Shown in pieces: positions 29,406-36,839 of a stretch of DNA of 64,000 nucleotides. Source of the DNA: Lysobacter sp. BMK333-48F3 (lineage in GTDB: Bacteria; Pseudomonadota; Gammaproteobacteria; Xanthomonadales; Xanthomonadaceae); assembly GCF_019733395.1 (NCBI RefSeq), contig NZ_JAIHOO010000001.1:2241001-2305000 (forward strand), read 5' to 3'. The notes below the pieces were generated by a model. The model had not been told where the DNA came from. It saw only the letters and a list, made by a program, of their open reading frames with translations, and searched no databases. Every line of letters begins with the position of its first letter. The stretch's first letter is position 1. Position numbers and translations under genes: made by a program.

Positions 29406-30326
29406 ATGAGCACCGTCGCCGCCTCCGCCGCGCCCGCCGCCGATTCGCGCGGCGCCCTGATCCAGTTGCTGGTCGCCGAGTTGCTGATCGGTTCGGTCGG
29501 CGTGTTCGTCCACGAGAGCGGCCAGGACGCGATCACCGCGGTGCTGTTCCGCTGCGTGTTCGGCTGCGTGTTCCTGATCGCCTGGGGCAGCGCGCGCGGC
29601 CTGTTCCGCGGCCTGCTCGGCGAACGCGCGCTGATCCGCTCGGCGATCGTCAGCGGCGTGCTGCTGGTGCTGAACTGGGTCGCCCTGTTTGCCGGCATGG
29701 CGCGCTCGTCGATCGGCGTGGCGACCATGGTCTATCACTTCTTCCCGTTCGTGGTCCTGGGCATGGCGGCGCTGTTCTACGGCGAACGCACCCGCGCCGC
29801 CGACCTGGGCTGGACCGCGATCGCCTTCGTCGGCGTGCTGTGCTCGGCCGATCCGTTCAAGCTCTGGAGCAGCGCCGGCAGCGGCTATCTGATCGGCGTC
29901 GGCCTGACCTTCGTCGCCGCGATCCTGTGCGGCGCCTCGCTGTTGCTGTCGCGCAAGATCAGCCGCGAACGGCCGCTGGCGGTGGTGCTGATCCAGTGCC
30001 TGGTCGGGGTGCTGATGCTGGCGCCGCTGGCCGACTACGCCGCGGTGTGGAAGCCCGGCTCGCACTGGTTCTGGCTGGCCGGCCTGGGCCTGATCCACAG
30101 CGGCGTGTGCTACGTGCTGTTCTATTCGTCCTACCCGCGCCTGCAGGTGGCGACGATCGCGGTGGTCGCCTTCATCTATCCGGTGATCGCGCTGCTGCTG
30201 GACTATCTGATCTACGGCCACGCGCTGGCGCCGGTGCAGCGCCTGGGCGTGGCCTTGATCGTGCTCGGCACGCTCGGGGTGAATCTGAAATGGCAGTGGC
30301 GCCGGGCGCGGCCGGCGCGGGCCTGA
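29406..30326 (+). CDS. EamA/DMT family transporter controlled by the divergent MocR gene
   Basis: This 306-residue protein has about ten hydrophobic helices in two EamA halves. Typical features are an early LLIGSVGVFVHESG region and MVYHFFPFVVLGMAALFYGERT at the end of the first half. These permeases export small metabolites such as amino acids. Pairing with MocR suggests export of an amine or amino acid. Alternative: an importer of the same compound. Confidence 0.88.
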   Translation: MSTVAASAAPAADSRGALIQLLVAELLIGSVGVFVHESGQDAITAVLFRCVFGCVFLIAWGSARGLFRGLLGERALIRSAIVSGVLLVLNWVALFAGMARSSIGVATMVYHFFPFVVLGMAALFYGERTRAADLGWTAIAFVGVLCSADPFKLWSSAGSGYLIGVGLTFVAAILCGASLLLSRKISRERPLAVVLIQCLVGVLMLAPLADYAAVWKPGSHWFWLAGLGLIHSGVCYVLFYSSYPRLQVATIAVVAFIYPVIALLLDYLIYGHALAPVQRLGVALIVLGTLGVNLKWQWRRARPARA

Positions 30327-30483
30327 GCGAAGCCGATCGGGCCCCAGGCATGTCTGCAAACGCTTTACTCGACCCGGTCCGCTCTCGACGCGGATCAGCG
30401 GGCTTGCCGCTCGCCGCGCAAGGATGCGCCGGCGGGGACTTTATCGGCGTCGTGCGGCCGGGCGCTCCGCCCGGCAGATTCGC

Positions 30484-30762
30484 TCAGCCGGTCTGGACCA
30501 GCCGCCAGGCGCCTTCGACGTCGGACTCGACCCGCGCCCACGGCACCGGTTCGCGCCCGCACAGGCGTTCCCAACCGGCGGCGAGCTGATCGCAGATGTC
30601 TTCCCAATGGCGTTCGCCGTGATGGGCGCGCGCACCCAGGCCGTAGGCGATCGCCAGTTCGCGCACCCGGTGCGGAATCGAGCCGTCCGCGCCCGGATCG
30701 GCGCCTTGAAACGACCGCAGCGGCGGCGCCGCGCAGAGCCAATCGACATCCGTATGCGTCAT
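30484..30762 (-). CDS. Small hypothetical protein
   Basis: From ATG 30762 the product has 92 residues (MTHTDVDWLCAAPPLR start); longer starts exist further upstream but no ribosome site decides between them. The sequence is helical with many tryptophans (RHWEDICDQLAAGWERL, PWARVESDVEGAWRL). GC3 is high, supporting real coding. No domain is recognised. It is monocistronic. Confidence 0.6.
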   Translation of the reverse strand: MTHTDVDWLCAAPPLRSFQGADPGADGSIPHRVRELAIAYGLGARAHHGERHWEDICDQLAAGWERLCGREPVPWARVESDVEGAWRLVQTG

Positions 30763-30995
30763 GGGCGAAATCCGTTGGCATTGCTCTTGCATCCGGACGA
30801 TATCGTCTTTGCGTGAAGAAGGGCGCGGCGAACCGCGGCCAACGCACACGGCGAGCGCGAACCCAGTCGCAAACACGCAAAGCGGCGAGGCGGGAAGCTT
30901 TCATATCGGCCGCGGTCACGCGCGCATTGCGATGCCAAGCTGAACCACGAGTGCGCGGCATCCTGAATCGACGTGCGTACCGTCACGGCCGCGCA

Positions 30996-31028
30996 AACAA
31001 AAAAGCGCCGCCCAGGCGGGCGGCGCCG
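30996..31028 (-). terminator. Intrinsic terminator of the slipin-RtcB operon
   Basis: On the minus strand a 9-bp stem GCGCCGCCC/GGGCGGCGC with a four-base loop is followed by TTTTTTGTTT, 19 bases after the rtcB stop. Confidence 0.88.
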
Positions 31029-31046
31029 CGAGCGCGACCTGCGCGC

Positions 31047-32267
31047 TCAACCCTTGATGCAGACCACTTGGCGCAAGGTGTGGACCACCTCGACCAGGTC
31101 GGACTGCGCCGCCATCACCGCCTCGATCGGCTTGTACGCTGCCGGCGATTCGTCGATGACCGCCGCGTCCTTGCGGCATTCCACGTGGGCCGTGGCCTCG
31201 CGGTGCTGTTTGAGGCTGATCGTCCGCCGCGCCTCGGCGCGGCTCATCAGCCGGCCGGCGCCGTGGCTGCAGCTGTGGAAGCTGTCCGCATTGCCCTTGC
31301 CGCGCACGATGTAGCTGCGCGCGCCCATGCTGCCGGGGATGATGCCGAGCTCGCCCTCGCGGGCGCTGACCGCGCCCTTGCGGGTCACCCACAGCGATTC
31401 GCCGAAGTGCTGCTCGCGCTGGACGTAGTTGTGGTGGCAGTTGACCGCGGTCTTCTCCAACTGGAACTTCGGCAACTGGATCCGCATCGCGTGCAGCACC
31501 CGTTCCATCATCGCTTCGCGGTTGTGGCGGGCGTAGTCCTGCGCCCAACCGACCGCCTCGACGTAGTCCTCGAACAGCGGCTCGCCTTCGAGCAGGAAGG
31601 CCAAGTCCTTGTCCGGCAGATGGAAGCCGAGCACGCGCCGTTCCAGCTTGATCCGCGCCAGCTCGATGAAGTAGCTGCCGATCAGGTTGCCGGTGCCGCG
31701 CGAGCCGGAGTGCAGCATCACCCACACCGCGCCGGCCTCGTCCAGGCAGACCTCGATGAAGTGGTTGCCGCCGCCGAGCGTGCCGATCTGCTTGTCGAGC
31801 TTGTCGGTGCGCAGCTTGCGGTGCTTGGCGTGGATCGCGTCCAGCCGCGTCGCCAGCCCGGACTTGGCCAGGCGGGTGGCGTGGCTGTCGGGCAGGCGGC
31901 GGTGTTCGCCGCCGCGGCCGTTGCCGACCGGGACGCAGTGCTCGATCGCCGAGCGCAGCTTGGCCAGGCTGTCGGGCAGGTCCTTGGCGCGCAGGCTGGT
32001 GCGCACCGCGGCCATGCCGCAACCCAGGTCGACGCCGACCGCGGCCGGGATGATCGCGCCGCGGGTCGGCACCACCGAGCCCACGGTCGCGCCCTTGCCC
32101 AAGTGAGCGTCGGGCATCACCGCGATCCAGGGGCCGACGTGGGGCAGGGCGGCGAGGTTGCGCAGCTGCCGCCGCGCCCCTTCGTCGACCGCGACCCCGC
32201 GCACCCATCCCTTGACCGGGACCGAGCCTTCCTCGGCGTGCAGCAGTTCGTAGCTTGATGTACTCAT
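31047..32267 (-). CDS. rtcB: RNA ligase RtcB
   Basis: This 406-residue protein carries the RtcB metal and nucleotide signatures: VDLGCGM, LGGGNHFIEV, LHSGSRGTGN, and the catalytic-histidine region HSCSHGAGRLMSR. RtcB joins a 2',3'-cyclic phosphate or 3'-phosphate end to a 5'-OH end with GTP and Mn2+, repairing RNAs cut by tRNA nucleases or similar enzymes. It is one base from the upstream unknown gene and is last in a minus-strand operon with slipin and two tRNA-like RNAs. No RtcR regulator or RtcA cyclase gene is in the window. Confidence 0.95.
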   Translation of the reverse strand: MSTSSYELLHAEEGSVPVKGWVRGVAVDEGARRQLRNLAALPHVGPWIAVMPDAHLGKGATVGSVVPTRGAIIPAAVGVDLGCGMAAVRTSLRAKDLPDSLAKLRSAIEHCVPVGNGRGGEHRRLPDSHATRLAKSGLATRLDAIHAKHRKLRTDKLDKQIGTLGGGNHFIEVCLDEAGAVWVMLHSGSRGTGNLIGSYFIELARIKLERRVLGFHLPDKDLAFLLEGEPLFEDYVEAVGWAQDYARHNREAMMERVLHAMRIQLPKFQLEKTAVNCHHNYVQREQHFGESLWVTRKGAVSAREGELGIIPGSMGARSYIVRGKGNADSFHSCSHGAGRLMSRAEARRTISLKQHREATAHVECRKDAAVIDESPAAYKPIEAVMAAQSDLVEVVHTLRQVVCIKG

Positions 32268-32268
32268 G

Positions 32269-33141
32269 TCAGTGTTCCTTGTGCAGTGCGCCGGTACGGA
32301 TCGGTCCGCGGTACTTGCCCGCGCGACGCGGGCGGCGTGGAGCGGGCGCGTCGTAGGCGTCCGGCAGGTCGTCGTTGTTCAATCCGTGTTCGAGCAACTC
32401 CGCCCGTCCCAGCTGTCGTTTGCGCTGCGCGTACAGGTCGGCGCGACCGTACAGGCTTTCGCGCCGTCCCTTGCACTCGCTCGCCTGTCGGCCGAGCACC
32501 GCGTCGTAGGCGAACGCCCGCACGGTGGCGTGCGGGCCGTGCCGGGGCTGGCGCTGCCACGCCGGCGGCACGGGCGCCAGTTCGATCGCATACCAGACGC
32601 CATCGATACGGCGCAGTTGGGCGGTCGGCCCGAGCTTGCGCACGTCCGGCTCCAGGCCGCGTTGGCGCAGCTGGACCGCCCGGGCATGAGCCCGCTTGCG
32701 TTCGATCTGTGCGCGCAGCGCCGCTTCGTTGCGCATCAGGCAACCGCTGTCCGGGCACACGTACAGATCGTGCCAGGATTCGGCCAAGGCCGTCAGGCCG
32801 CCGTAGCGGCGCATCGCCTGCAGTTCGCCGTCGATGCGCTGCACGCGCATCGCGACGAAATCGTCGATGTGCTGGTGGATGTGCTGTTGCACGGTGTTGC
32901 GCCGGTCGACGCGCTGGCACAGCTCCGAATAGACGAAGTCCCAGCGTCGCCCGACCTGCCGGTCGAGGTAGCGTTTGAGCGGATTGAGGTTTTCGTTGAG
33001 CCACTTGCGATTGCTGTGGCGGTGTTTCATGCCCTCTTGACGGGGATGATCCTCGGGATCGCGCGGCGGGCGCGTGCGGGCCTGGGGGCCGCCGCCGCGA
33101 CGCGGTCGTTCGACGATCACTTTGTACATGTCGTTGCGCAT
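32269..33141 (-). CDS. Unknown 290-aa protein inserted between slipin and RtcB
   Basis: The start is ATG 33141, with an alternative at 33129 (MYKVIVERPRRGGG). The protein is strongly basic and mostly soluble. Residues ~35-100 are rich in aromatic and basic side chains (NENLNPLKRYLDRQVGRRW, then a His-rich QQHIHQHIDDF). A CPDSGC motif near residue 130 could bind metal. Then come helical basic stretches (RAQIERKRAHARAVQLRQRG) and an Arg/Lys-rich tail. It looks like an RNA- or ribosome-associated protein, but I recognise no family. The one-base spacing to rtcB suggests a shared task in RNA repair. Confidence 0.8.
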   Translation of the reverse strand: MRNDMYKVIVERPRRGGGPQARTRPPRDPEDHPRQEGMKHRHSNRKWLNENLNPLKRYLDRQVGRRWDFVYSELCQRVDRRNTVQQHIHQHIDDFVAMRVQRIDGELQAMRRYGGLTALAESWHDLYVCPDSGCLMRNEAALRAQIERKRAHARAVQLRQRGLEPDVRKLGPTAQLRRIDGVWYAIELAPVPPAWQRQPRHGPHATVRAFAYDAVLGRQASECKGRRESLYGRADLYAQRKRQLGRAELLEHGLNNDDLPDAYDAPAPRRPRRAGKYRGPIRTGALHKEH

Positions 33142-33278
33142 AGTCGTTTGGTCCGATAGTCCGTCGCCGGCGCTGCGCGCACGGCGACGCTGGCCGCTCC
33201 CGCAGGAGCGGCGTGCGTAATGGGCTTGCGGCCCCGGCGCTATCGGAATCCGGACGGCGGCGCCGCCCGGTCCTGCTT

Positions 33279-34409
33279 TCAGCCGTGGCCCTTGAGGCTG
33301 ACCAGTTGCTTCATGACTCCCTCCAGACCGCCGAACACGGTCAACTTGTCGATCTTCTCGGTGATCTTCTCCAGCGCCTCGAGCTCCTTGAGCCGCATCA
33401 GCACCGGGCTGTCCTCGATCAGCTTGGCGGTGTTGAGCAGGCTGCGGGTCGCGTTCGCCTCCTCGCGGCGGCGGATCACGTTAGCCTGCGCCGTCTTTTC
33501 CGCCTGCACCACGCCGTTGAGGATCTCCTTCATCTCGCCCGGCAGGATCACGTCCTTGACGCCCACGCCGAGCACCTCGATGCCGAACTGGCCGACCTGG
33601 CCGCGCACGTAGCCGAAGATGTCGGCGTCGAGCGAGGCCTTGTCGCCGAGCAGCTCGTCCAGGCTCTTGGCCGACACCGCCTTGCGCAAGCCGTACTGCA
33701 GCTCGCGGTAGACATGCTCGGCGTACTTGGCGACGCGGGTGCGCGCGGCGACCGGGTCGGTCACGCGCAGGCTCGCGGCCAGGTTGACGCGCAAGGAGAC
33801 CTTGTCGCGGGTCAGCAGCTCCTGGCCCGATACCTCCATCGCCTGTACGCGCAGCTCCACGGTCTCGACCGCGACGTTCTTGCGCAGGTTCCAGAACGCG
33901 TACGCGCCCGGCGCCAGTTCGCGCACCAGGGTGCCGTCGACGAACAACAGGCCGGCGGACTCGGAGGGCACGTTGCCGGCGACGGCGACGCGCTCCAGCC
34001 AACCGATCTGGCGCAGGCCGTCGACGATCTCGCGCTCGATCTCCAGGCCCTCGCCCAGCGCGATCGCGCGGATCTTCACCTGGCCCAGGCCCTTCCAGTA
34101 CAGGCGGCGAGTGCCGGGATTGAGCACATCGGCGATGCGGCCGTTGCGCAGCATCAGGCCGACCTCGTCGCTGCCGATGTCGGCCAGGACGAAGTCGTCG
34201 TACAGGCGCTCGGCCAGGCCGGCAATCAGCGCCTCGCCGTCGTTGCCGCTGTATTGCGGCTGGACGATGGCGTGGACGGTCAGCTCGAGTTCGTTGCCGA
34301 AGTCGGTCAGCTTGTGCACGCCGGGACCGAGCACGCGCTCGATGCGGCGGTTGCGGTACACCAGGACGCGCTCGGCATCGCCGACCACGACCTTCTTGAT
34401 CCAGAACAT
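33279..34409 (-). CDS. Slipin (SPFH/band 7 family) of an RtcB locus
   Basis: This 376-residue protein starts at ATG with AAGGAG a few bases before. It shows the SPFH fold (RNRRIERVLGPGVHKLTDFG, later VKIRAIALGEGLEIERE, DKVSLRVNLAASLRVTDP). A C-terminal coiled coil follows (QAEKTAQANVIRRREEANATR). There is no clear N-terminal membrane helix, unlike stomatin, so it may be cytoplasmic or peripheral. Slipin genes often lie beside rtcB in bacteria; the role there is unknown, perhaps a scaffold for repair. It is first protein gene of the operon. Confidence 0.9.
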   Translation of the reverse strand: MFWIKKVVVGDAERVLVYRNRRIERVLGPGVHKLTDFGNELELTVHAIVQPQYSGNDGEALIAGLAERLYDDFVLADIGSDEVGLMLRNGRIADVLNPGTRRLYWKGLGQVKIRAIALGEGLEIEREIVDGLRQIGWLERVAVAGNVPSESAGLLFVDGTLVRELAPGAYAFWNLRKNVAVETVELRVQAMEVSGQELLTRDKVSLRVNLAASLRVTDPVAARTRVAKYAEHVYRELQYGLRKAVSAKSLDELLGDKASLDADIFGYVRGQVGQFGIEVLGVGVKDVILPGEMKEILNGVVQAEKTAQANVIRRREEANATRSLLNTAKLIEDSPVLMRLKELEALEKITEKIDKLTVFGGLEGVMKQLVSLKGHG

Positions 34410-34776
34410 GATGAGTCTCCTTGTCGTTCCGGTGATCCGATCCGTGGTGAGCTGCCGCAGCGACCGAATCGGTTCGTCGCCGGGCGTGGTGGGCGGCGCG
34501 TTGGCGCGCGCCGCGGAATAAGTGGAAACGCCCCCGACGTCGTCGCTGCGGGGCCGGCGTGCTGCCTGCGGGGCCGGTACCGGCCCGCCGCGGCGACGTT
34601 CCCTGTCGCTGCGGGCGGGCGCCGTACCGCAGACCGCGTCGAGGACGCGGGTCCGGCATCGTCGCCGTTGCGGTGTTCCTTGGCGCGCCCCAGGCCGGCG
34701 GCGCGTTGCGGAACGCCGCTGAGGGCGTTTCCTGGTGCGGAACTTTCGTTCCTGTTTCTAAGCCGTCGTGAAAGGA
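34410..34776 (-). other. Structured leader between the tRNA-like RNAs and slipin
   Basis: This 367-bp non-coding stretch on the minus strand contains a hairpin with arms GGAAC/GTTCC and loop GAAA (34739-34752), an imperfect hairpin at 34710-34732 (GGAACGCC with GGCGTTTCC), and GC-rich self-complementary runs near 34560-34620. The AAGGAG of slipin ends it. No credible small gene is seen. It may be the processed remainder of the transcript after the tRNA-like units. Confidence 0.5.
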
Positions 34777-34849
34777 CGGTGGACAGCGGGAGTCGAACCC
34801 GCGACAACAGCACGGATGCTGCGCTCTAACCGAACTGAGCTATATCCAA
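34777..34849 (-). ncRNA. tRNA-like RNA 1 with a UCCG tetraloop in place of the anticodon loop
   Basis: Read on the minus strand: acceptor TTGGATA, TA, D-stem GCTC/GAGC with loop AGTTCGGTTA, G26, stem CAGCA/TGCTG closed by TCCG (34813-34816), a 5-nt variable region TTGTC, T-stem GCGGG/CCCGC with canonical loop TTCGACT, then TGTCC A CCG. The D- and T-loops keep the bases that form the tRNA elbow, but there is no seven-base anticodon loop; UCCG is a UNCG-type stable tetraloop. Five acceptor pairs are good (GGATA/TGTCC, one G-U); pair 1-72 is a mismatch. It lies 1 nt after tRNA-like RNA 2 and upstream of slipin-RtcB. Confidence 0.85.
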
Positions 34850-34850
34850 G

Positions 34851-34922
34851 TGGAGACGAGCCGGACTCGAACCGGCGACCTGCGACTCGCGTCGCCGCTC
34901 TAACCTACTGAGCTATCGTCAC
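34851..34922 (-). ncRNA. tRNA-like RNA 2 with a GCGA tetraloop in place of the anticodon loop, 3' CCA encoded
   Basis: Read on the minus strand: acceptor GTGACGA, TA, D-stem GCTC/GAGC with loop AGTAGGTTA, G26, stem GCGAC/GTCGC closed by GCGA (34887-34890), variable region AGGTC, T-stem GCCGG/CCGGC with loop TTCGAGT, then TCGTC T CCA. GCGA is a GNRA tetraloop. Everything except the anticodon loop follows tRNA rules. The acceptor has five perfect pairs (GACGA/TCGTC); in a seven-pair model position 2-71 is U-U. The two RNAs share architecture but differ in all stems except the D-stem, so they are not a recent duplication. Confidence 0.88.
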
Positions 34923-35237
34923 TGAGAAACATCCCGACGCGGACTTCGGCATACGCCACGGCACAGCCGCGCGCACCGGACGGGAACGAACCCGTACCGC
35001 TGTAGTCCTGGCCTTGCGGATGCTTCGTATTGCCGCCTGTCGCCAAGCGGCAATGCGTTCGGGCGCAAGCGCCCCTGTTCTGCGATTCCCTACGCGCGGC
35101 CCGTGCCGAAGCACCGGAGCACGGCGCTGATGCGCCTCATTGGCCTGTCCCCTTTCCTCTCGGATGCTTCGGGGCGTCTGGAATGGCGGAAATCCTGCCG
35201 TTTCCGGCGGTTCTCGAGTGTTTCCCTTTGCGAGCGC
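34923..35237 (-). other. Hairpin-rich leader upstream of the tRNA-like pair
   Basis: On the minus strand this non-coding DNA has several hairpins: ATTGCCGC/GCGGCAAT near 35034-35059, CCGTGC/GCACGG around 35101-35124 with an inner CCG/CGG, GGCGC/GCGCC near 35124-35140, and GGGTTCGTTCCC near 34981-34995. It probably includes the promoter and leader of the tRNA-like/slipin/RtcB transcript, but I cannot point to a firm promoter. No protein gene is supported. Confidence 0.45.
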
Positions 35238-35277
35238 TGAAACGAAAACGCCCCCGGAGTGGAGTCCGAGGGCGTTC
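35238..35277 (-). terminator. Intrinsic terminator after the 38-aa ORF
   Basis: On the minus strand the 12-bp stem AACGCCCTCGGA/TCCGGGGGCGTT (one G-U) with loop CTCCAC is followed by TTCGTTT. It separates the small gene from the tRNA-like operon. Confidence 0.8.
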
Positions 35278-35323
35278 GCTGTCCTCGGGAGATCGGGGCG
35301 ACCGACCTCCCATGGGCGGGAGA

Positions 35324-35440
35324 TCAATCCGGCGTGTGCAGTTCCTGGTGGCGACCGCGCTTCGACGAGGCGCAGTCGAACGACCCGAGGCACAGTGGCC
35401 GCGGCGCGTTCTGCATGGCGATGTCGGAGTGGATGAACAT
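35324..35440 (-). CDS. Predicted 38-aa protein with own promoter and terminator
   Basis: The frame starts at ATG 35440 (MFIHSDIAMQNAPRPLC) and ends at TGA 35324. Nearly all third codon positions are G or C, as in real genes here. A good sigma-70 promoter lies 47 bases before the start and a strong terminator 47 bases after the stop. Two cysteines flank LGSFD; the tail is basic. No clear ribosome site is seen. Peptide function is unknown; it could also be a leader or a dual-function small RNA. Confidence 0.5.
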   Translation of the reverse strand: MFIHSDIAMQNAPRPLCLGSFDCASSKRGRHQELHTPD

Positions 35441-35486
35441 GGGAAGGCGGTCGTTGGAGATTGCGTCGCGAGGACGATGGAGGCGC

Positions 35487-35515
35487 ACGATACTCGTGAG
35501 AAATTCGTTATGCAA
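35487..35515 (-). promoter_or_regulatory. Sigma-70-type promoter for the 38-aa ORF
   Basis: On the minus strand TTGCAT (35515-35510) and TATCGT (35492-35487) are separated by exactly 17 bases, in locally AT-rich DNA. Confidence 0.6.
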
Positions 35516-35695
35516 GACCGTTCGTCGCCGCATGAGCGGACGAATGCAAGTGCGATGTGTGTTGGGGCGTAGGCGCTGCACGCGCATCGCACATCAAGCG
35601 CGAGCATCACGCGGCGACGATGGCGAGTCGAGTCGGAAGTCGGCCGTCGGTGCGGCCGATGCGCGACATCGTGCTCGACCGCGCTGCGTTCCGTT

Positions 35696-36277
35696 TCAGT
35701 CCGCGCGAAGGCGCGACAACAAGGCCTGGGTGTCGACGACTTCGGCGAACTCCGCGTGCAGGGTCGCCAGATGCGCGCGGCTGACGGTGTCGGCATCGAT
35801 GCGCCGGCCTTCGGCATCGACCAGGTCGAAGCAGAAGCAGGCGTCGCCGACGACCAGCACGCGATAGCCCAGATTGGCCGCGACCCGCGCGGTGGTCGAT
35901 ACGCACATGTCGGTGCTGATGCCGAACAGCACCACCGTGTCGACGCCGAGGCGGCGCAGGCGCAGGTCCAGATCGGTGCCGATGAAGGCGGCGTTGACCG
36001 ACTTGGTCACCAGCGGCTCGTCCGGCAGCGGTTCGAAGCCTTCGCGAAAATCGTTGCCCGGATGCGAGGGGTGCAGGGTCGAATCGGGCAGGACCGAGTC
36101 GTGGCGGACATGGATCAGCGGCCGGCCGGTTTCGCGCCAGGCGGCGAGCAGGCGTCGGCCGTTGGCTTCCATCGCCGGGTTGTTGCGCGCGCCCCAGGGC
36201 GGAAAGTCGAAACCGCGCTGCACGTCGATCGGGATCATTGCGGCAGAAGCCAGGGCAGCGGAAGCGAGGTCGGACAT
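35696..36277 (-). CDS. Isochorismatase-family cysteine hydrolase
   Basis: From ATG 36277 (GGAG eight bases before it) the product has 193 residues. The catalytic triad is visible: Asp in PIDVQRGFD, Lys in LVTKSVNAAF and Cys in STDMCVSTTAR. This fold includes isochorismatases, nicotinamidases and N-carbamoyl amidases; the substrate is not clear. It is cytoplasmic and lies back-to-back with an Lrp/AsnC regulator, which probably controls it. Confidence 0.9.
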   Translation of the reverse strand: MSDLASAALASAAMIPIDVQRGFDFPPWGARNNPAMEANGRRLLAAWRETGRPLIHVRHDSVLPDSTLHPSHPGNDFREGFEPLPDEPLVTKSVNAAFIGTDLDLRLRRLGVDTVVLFGISTDMCVSTTARVAANLGYRVLVVGDACFCFDLVDAEGRRIDADTVSRAHLATLHAEFAEVVDTQALLSRLRAD

Positions 36278-36403
36278 CGGGCTGCTCTCCTGCGGGGCGG
36301 CGTTGGTCGAGACGCCACTGTGGGCGCTCGCGCCGGCCGGTCTCAACCCGGCAAAATGCCGGCCAGGCCGACGCGCCTTCCCACCGCGCCCCGCATTGCG
36401 ACC

Positions 36404-36838
36404 ATGAAGACCCTCGACGACACCGACCGCAAGCTGATCGCCCTGCTGCAGGACAACGCCCGTCTGTCGACCGTCGCCCTGGCCAAGGCGGTCGGACTGG
36501 CGCGCAGTTCGGTGCAGGAGCGCCTGCAGCGGCTGGAGTCGGCCGGGGTGATCGCCCAGTACACGCTGCGCCTGGGCAGCGGCGGGGATCCGTTGCGCGC
36601 CTGGCTGCTGCTGCGTTACGGCGAAGGCTTCAGCTGCGACGACGTAGTGCCGCCGCTGATCGTGTTGCCGCAAGTGCGCGCGATCCACAGCGTCGCCGGC
36701 GAGATCGACCTGATGGTGCTGGTGGAAACCGCCGGCCCCGGCGAACTGGCGGACCTGCGCGAGCGGGTCGCGGCCTTGAAGGGCGTGGACGACGTGACCA
36801 CGCTGCCGGTGCTGCGCACCGCGTTGGAGCGGGGCTGA
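36404..36838 (+). CDS. Lrp/AsnC family transcriptional regulator
   Basis: This 144-residue protein has the N-terminal helix-turn-helix (DDTDRKLIALLQDNARLST, then KAVGLARSSVQERLQRLE) and a shorter RAM-like effector domain (VRAIHSVAGEIDLMVLVE). The family senses amino acids and forms octamers. It is divergent from the isochorismatase-like gene with 126 bp between, so that gene is its likely target. Confidence 0.93.
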   Translation: MKTLDDTDRKLIALLQDNARLSTVALAKAVGLARSSVQERLQRLESAGVIAQYTLRLGSGGDPLRAWLLLRYGEGFSCDDVVPPLIVLPQVRAIHSVAGEIDLMVLVETAGPGELADLRERVAALKGVDDVTTLPVLRTALERG

Positions 36839-36839
36839 G

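Noticed and set aside
34777..34849. Ordinary tRNA-Thr with anticodon CGU
   Set aside because: Reading a 7-nt loop TCCGTGC needs C at position 33, a G-U in the stem and a two-base variable region; the tetraloop fold gives five Watson-Crick pairs and a normal variable region, and matches the sister element.
34965..35060. A third tRNA-like element around GGGTTCGTTCCC
   Set aside because: The T-arm-like stem has a six-base loop and I find no matching D-arm or acceptor at proper distance.
35696..36688. Longer isochorismatase start upstream of 36277
   Set aside because: The extension overlaps the divergent Lrp gene in antisense; the ATG at 36277 has a good GGAG site and family-size product.
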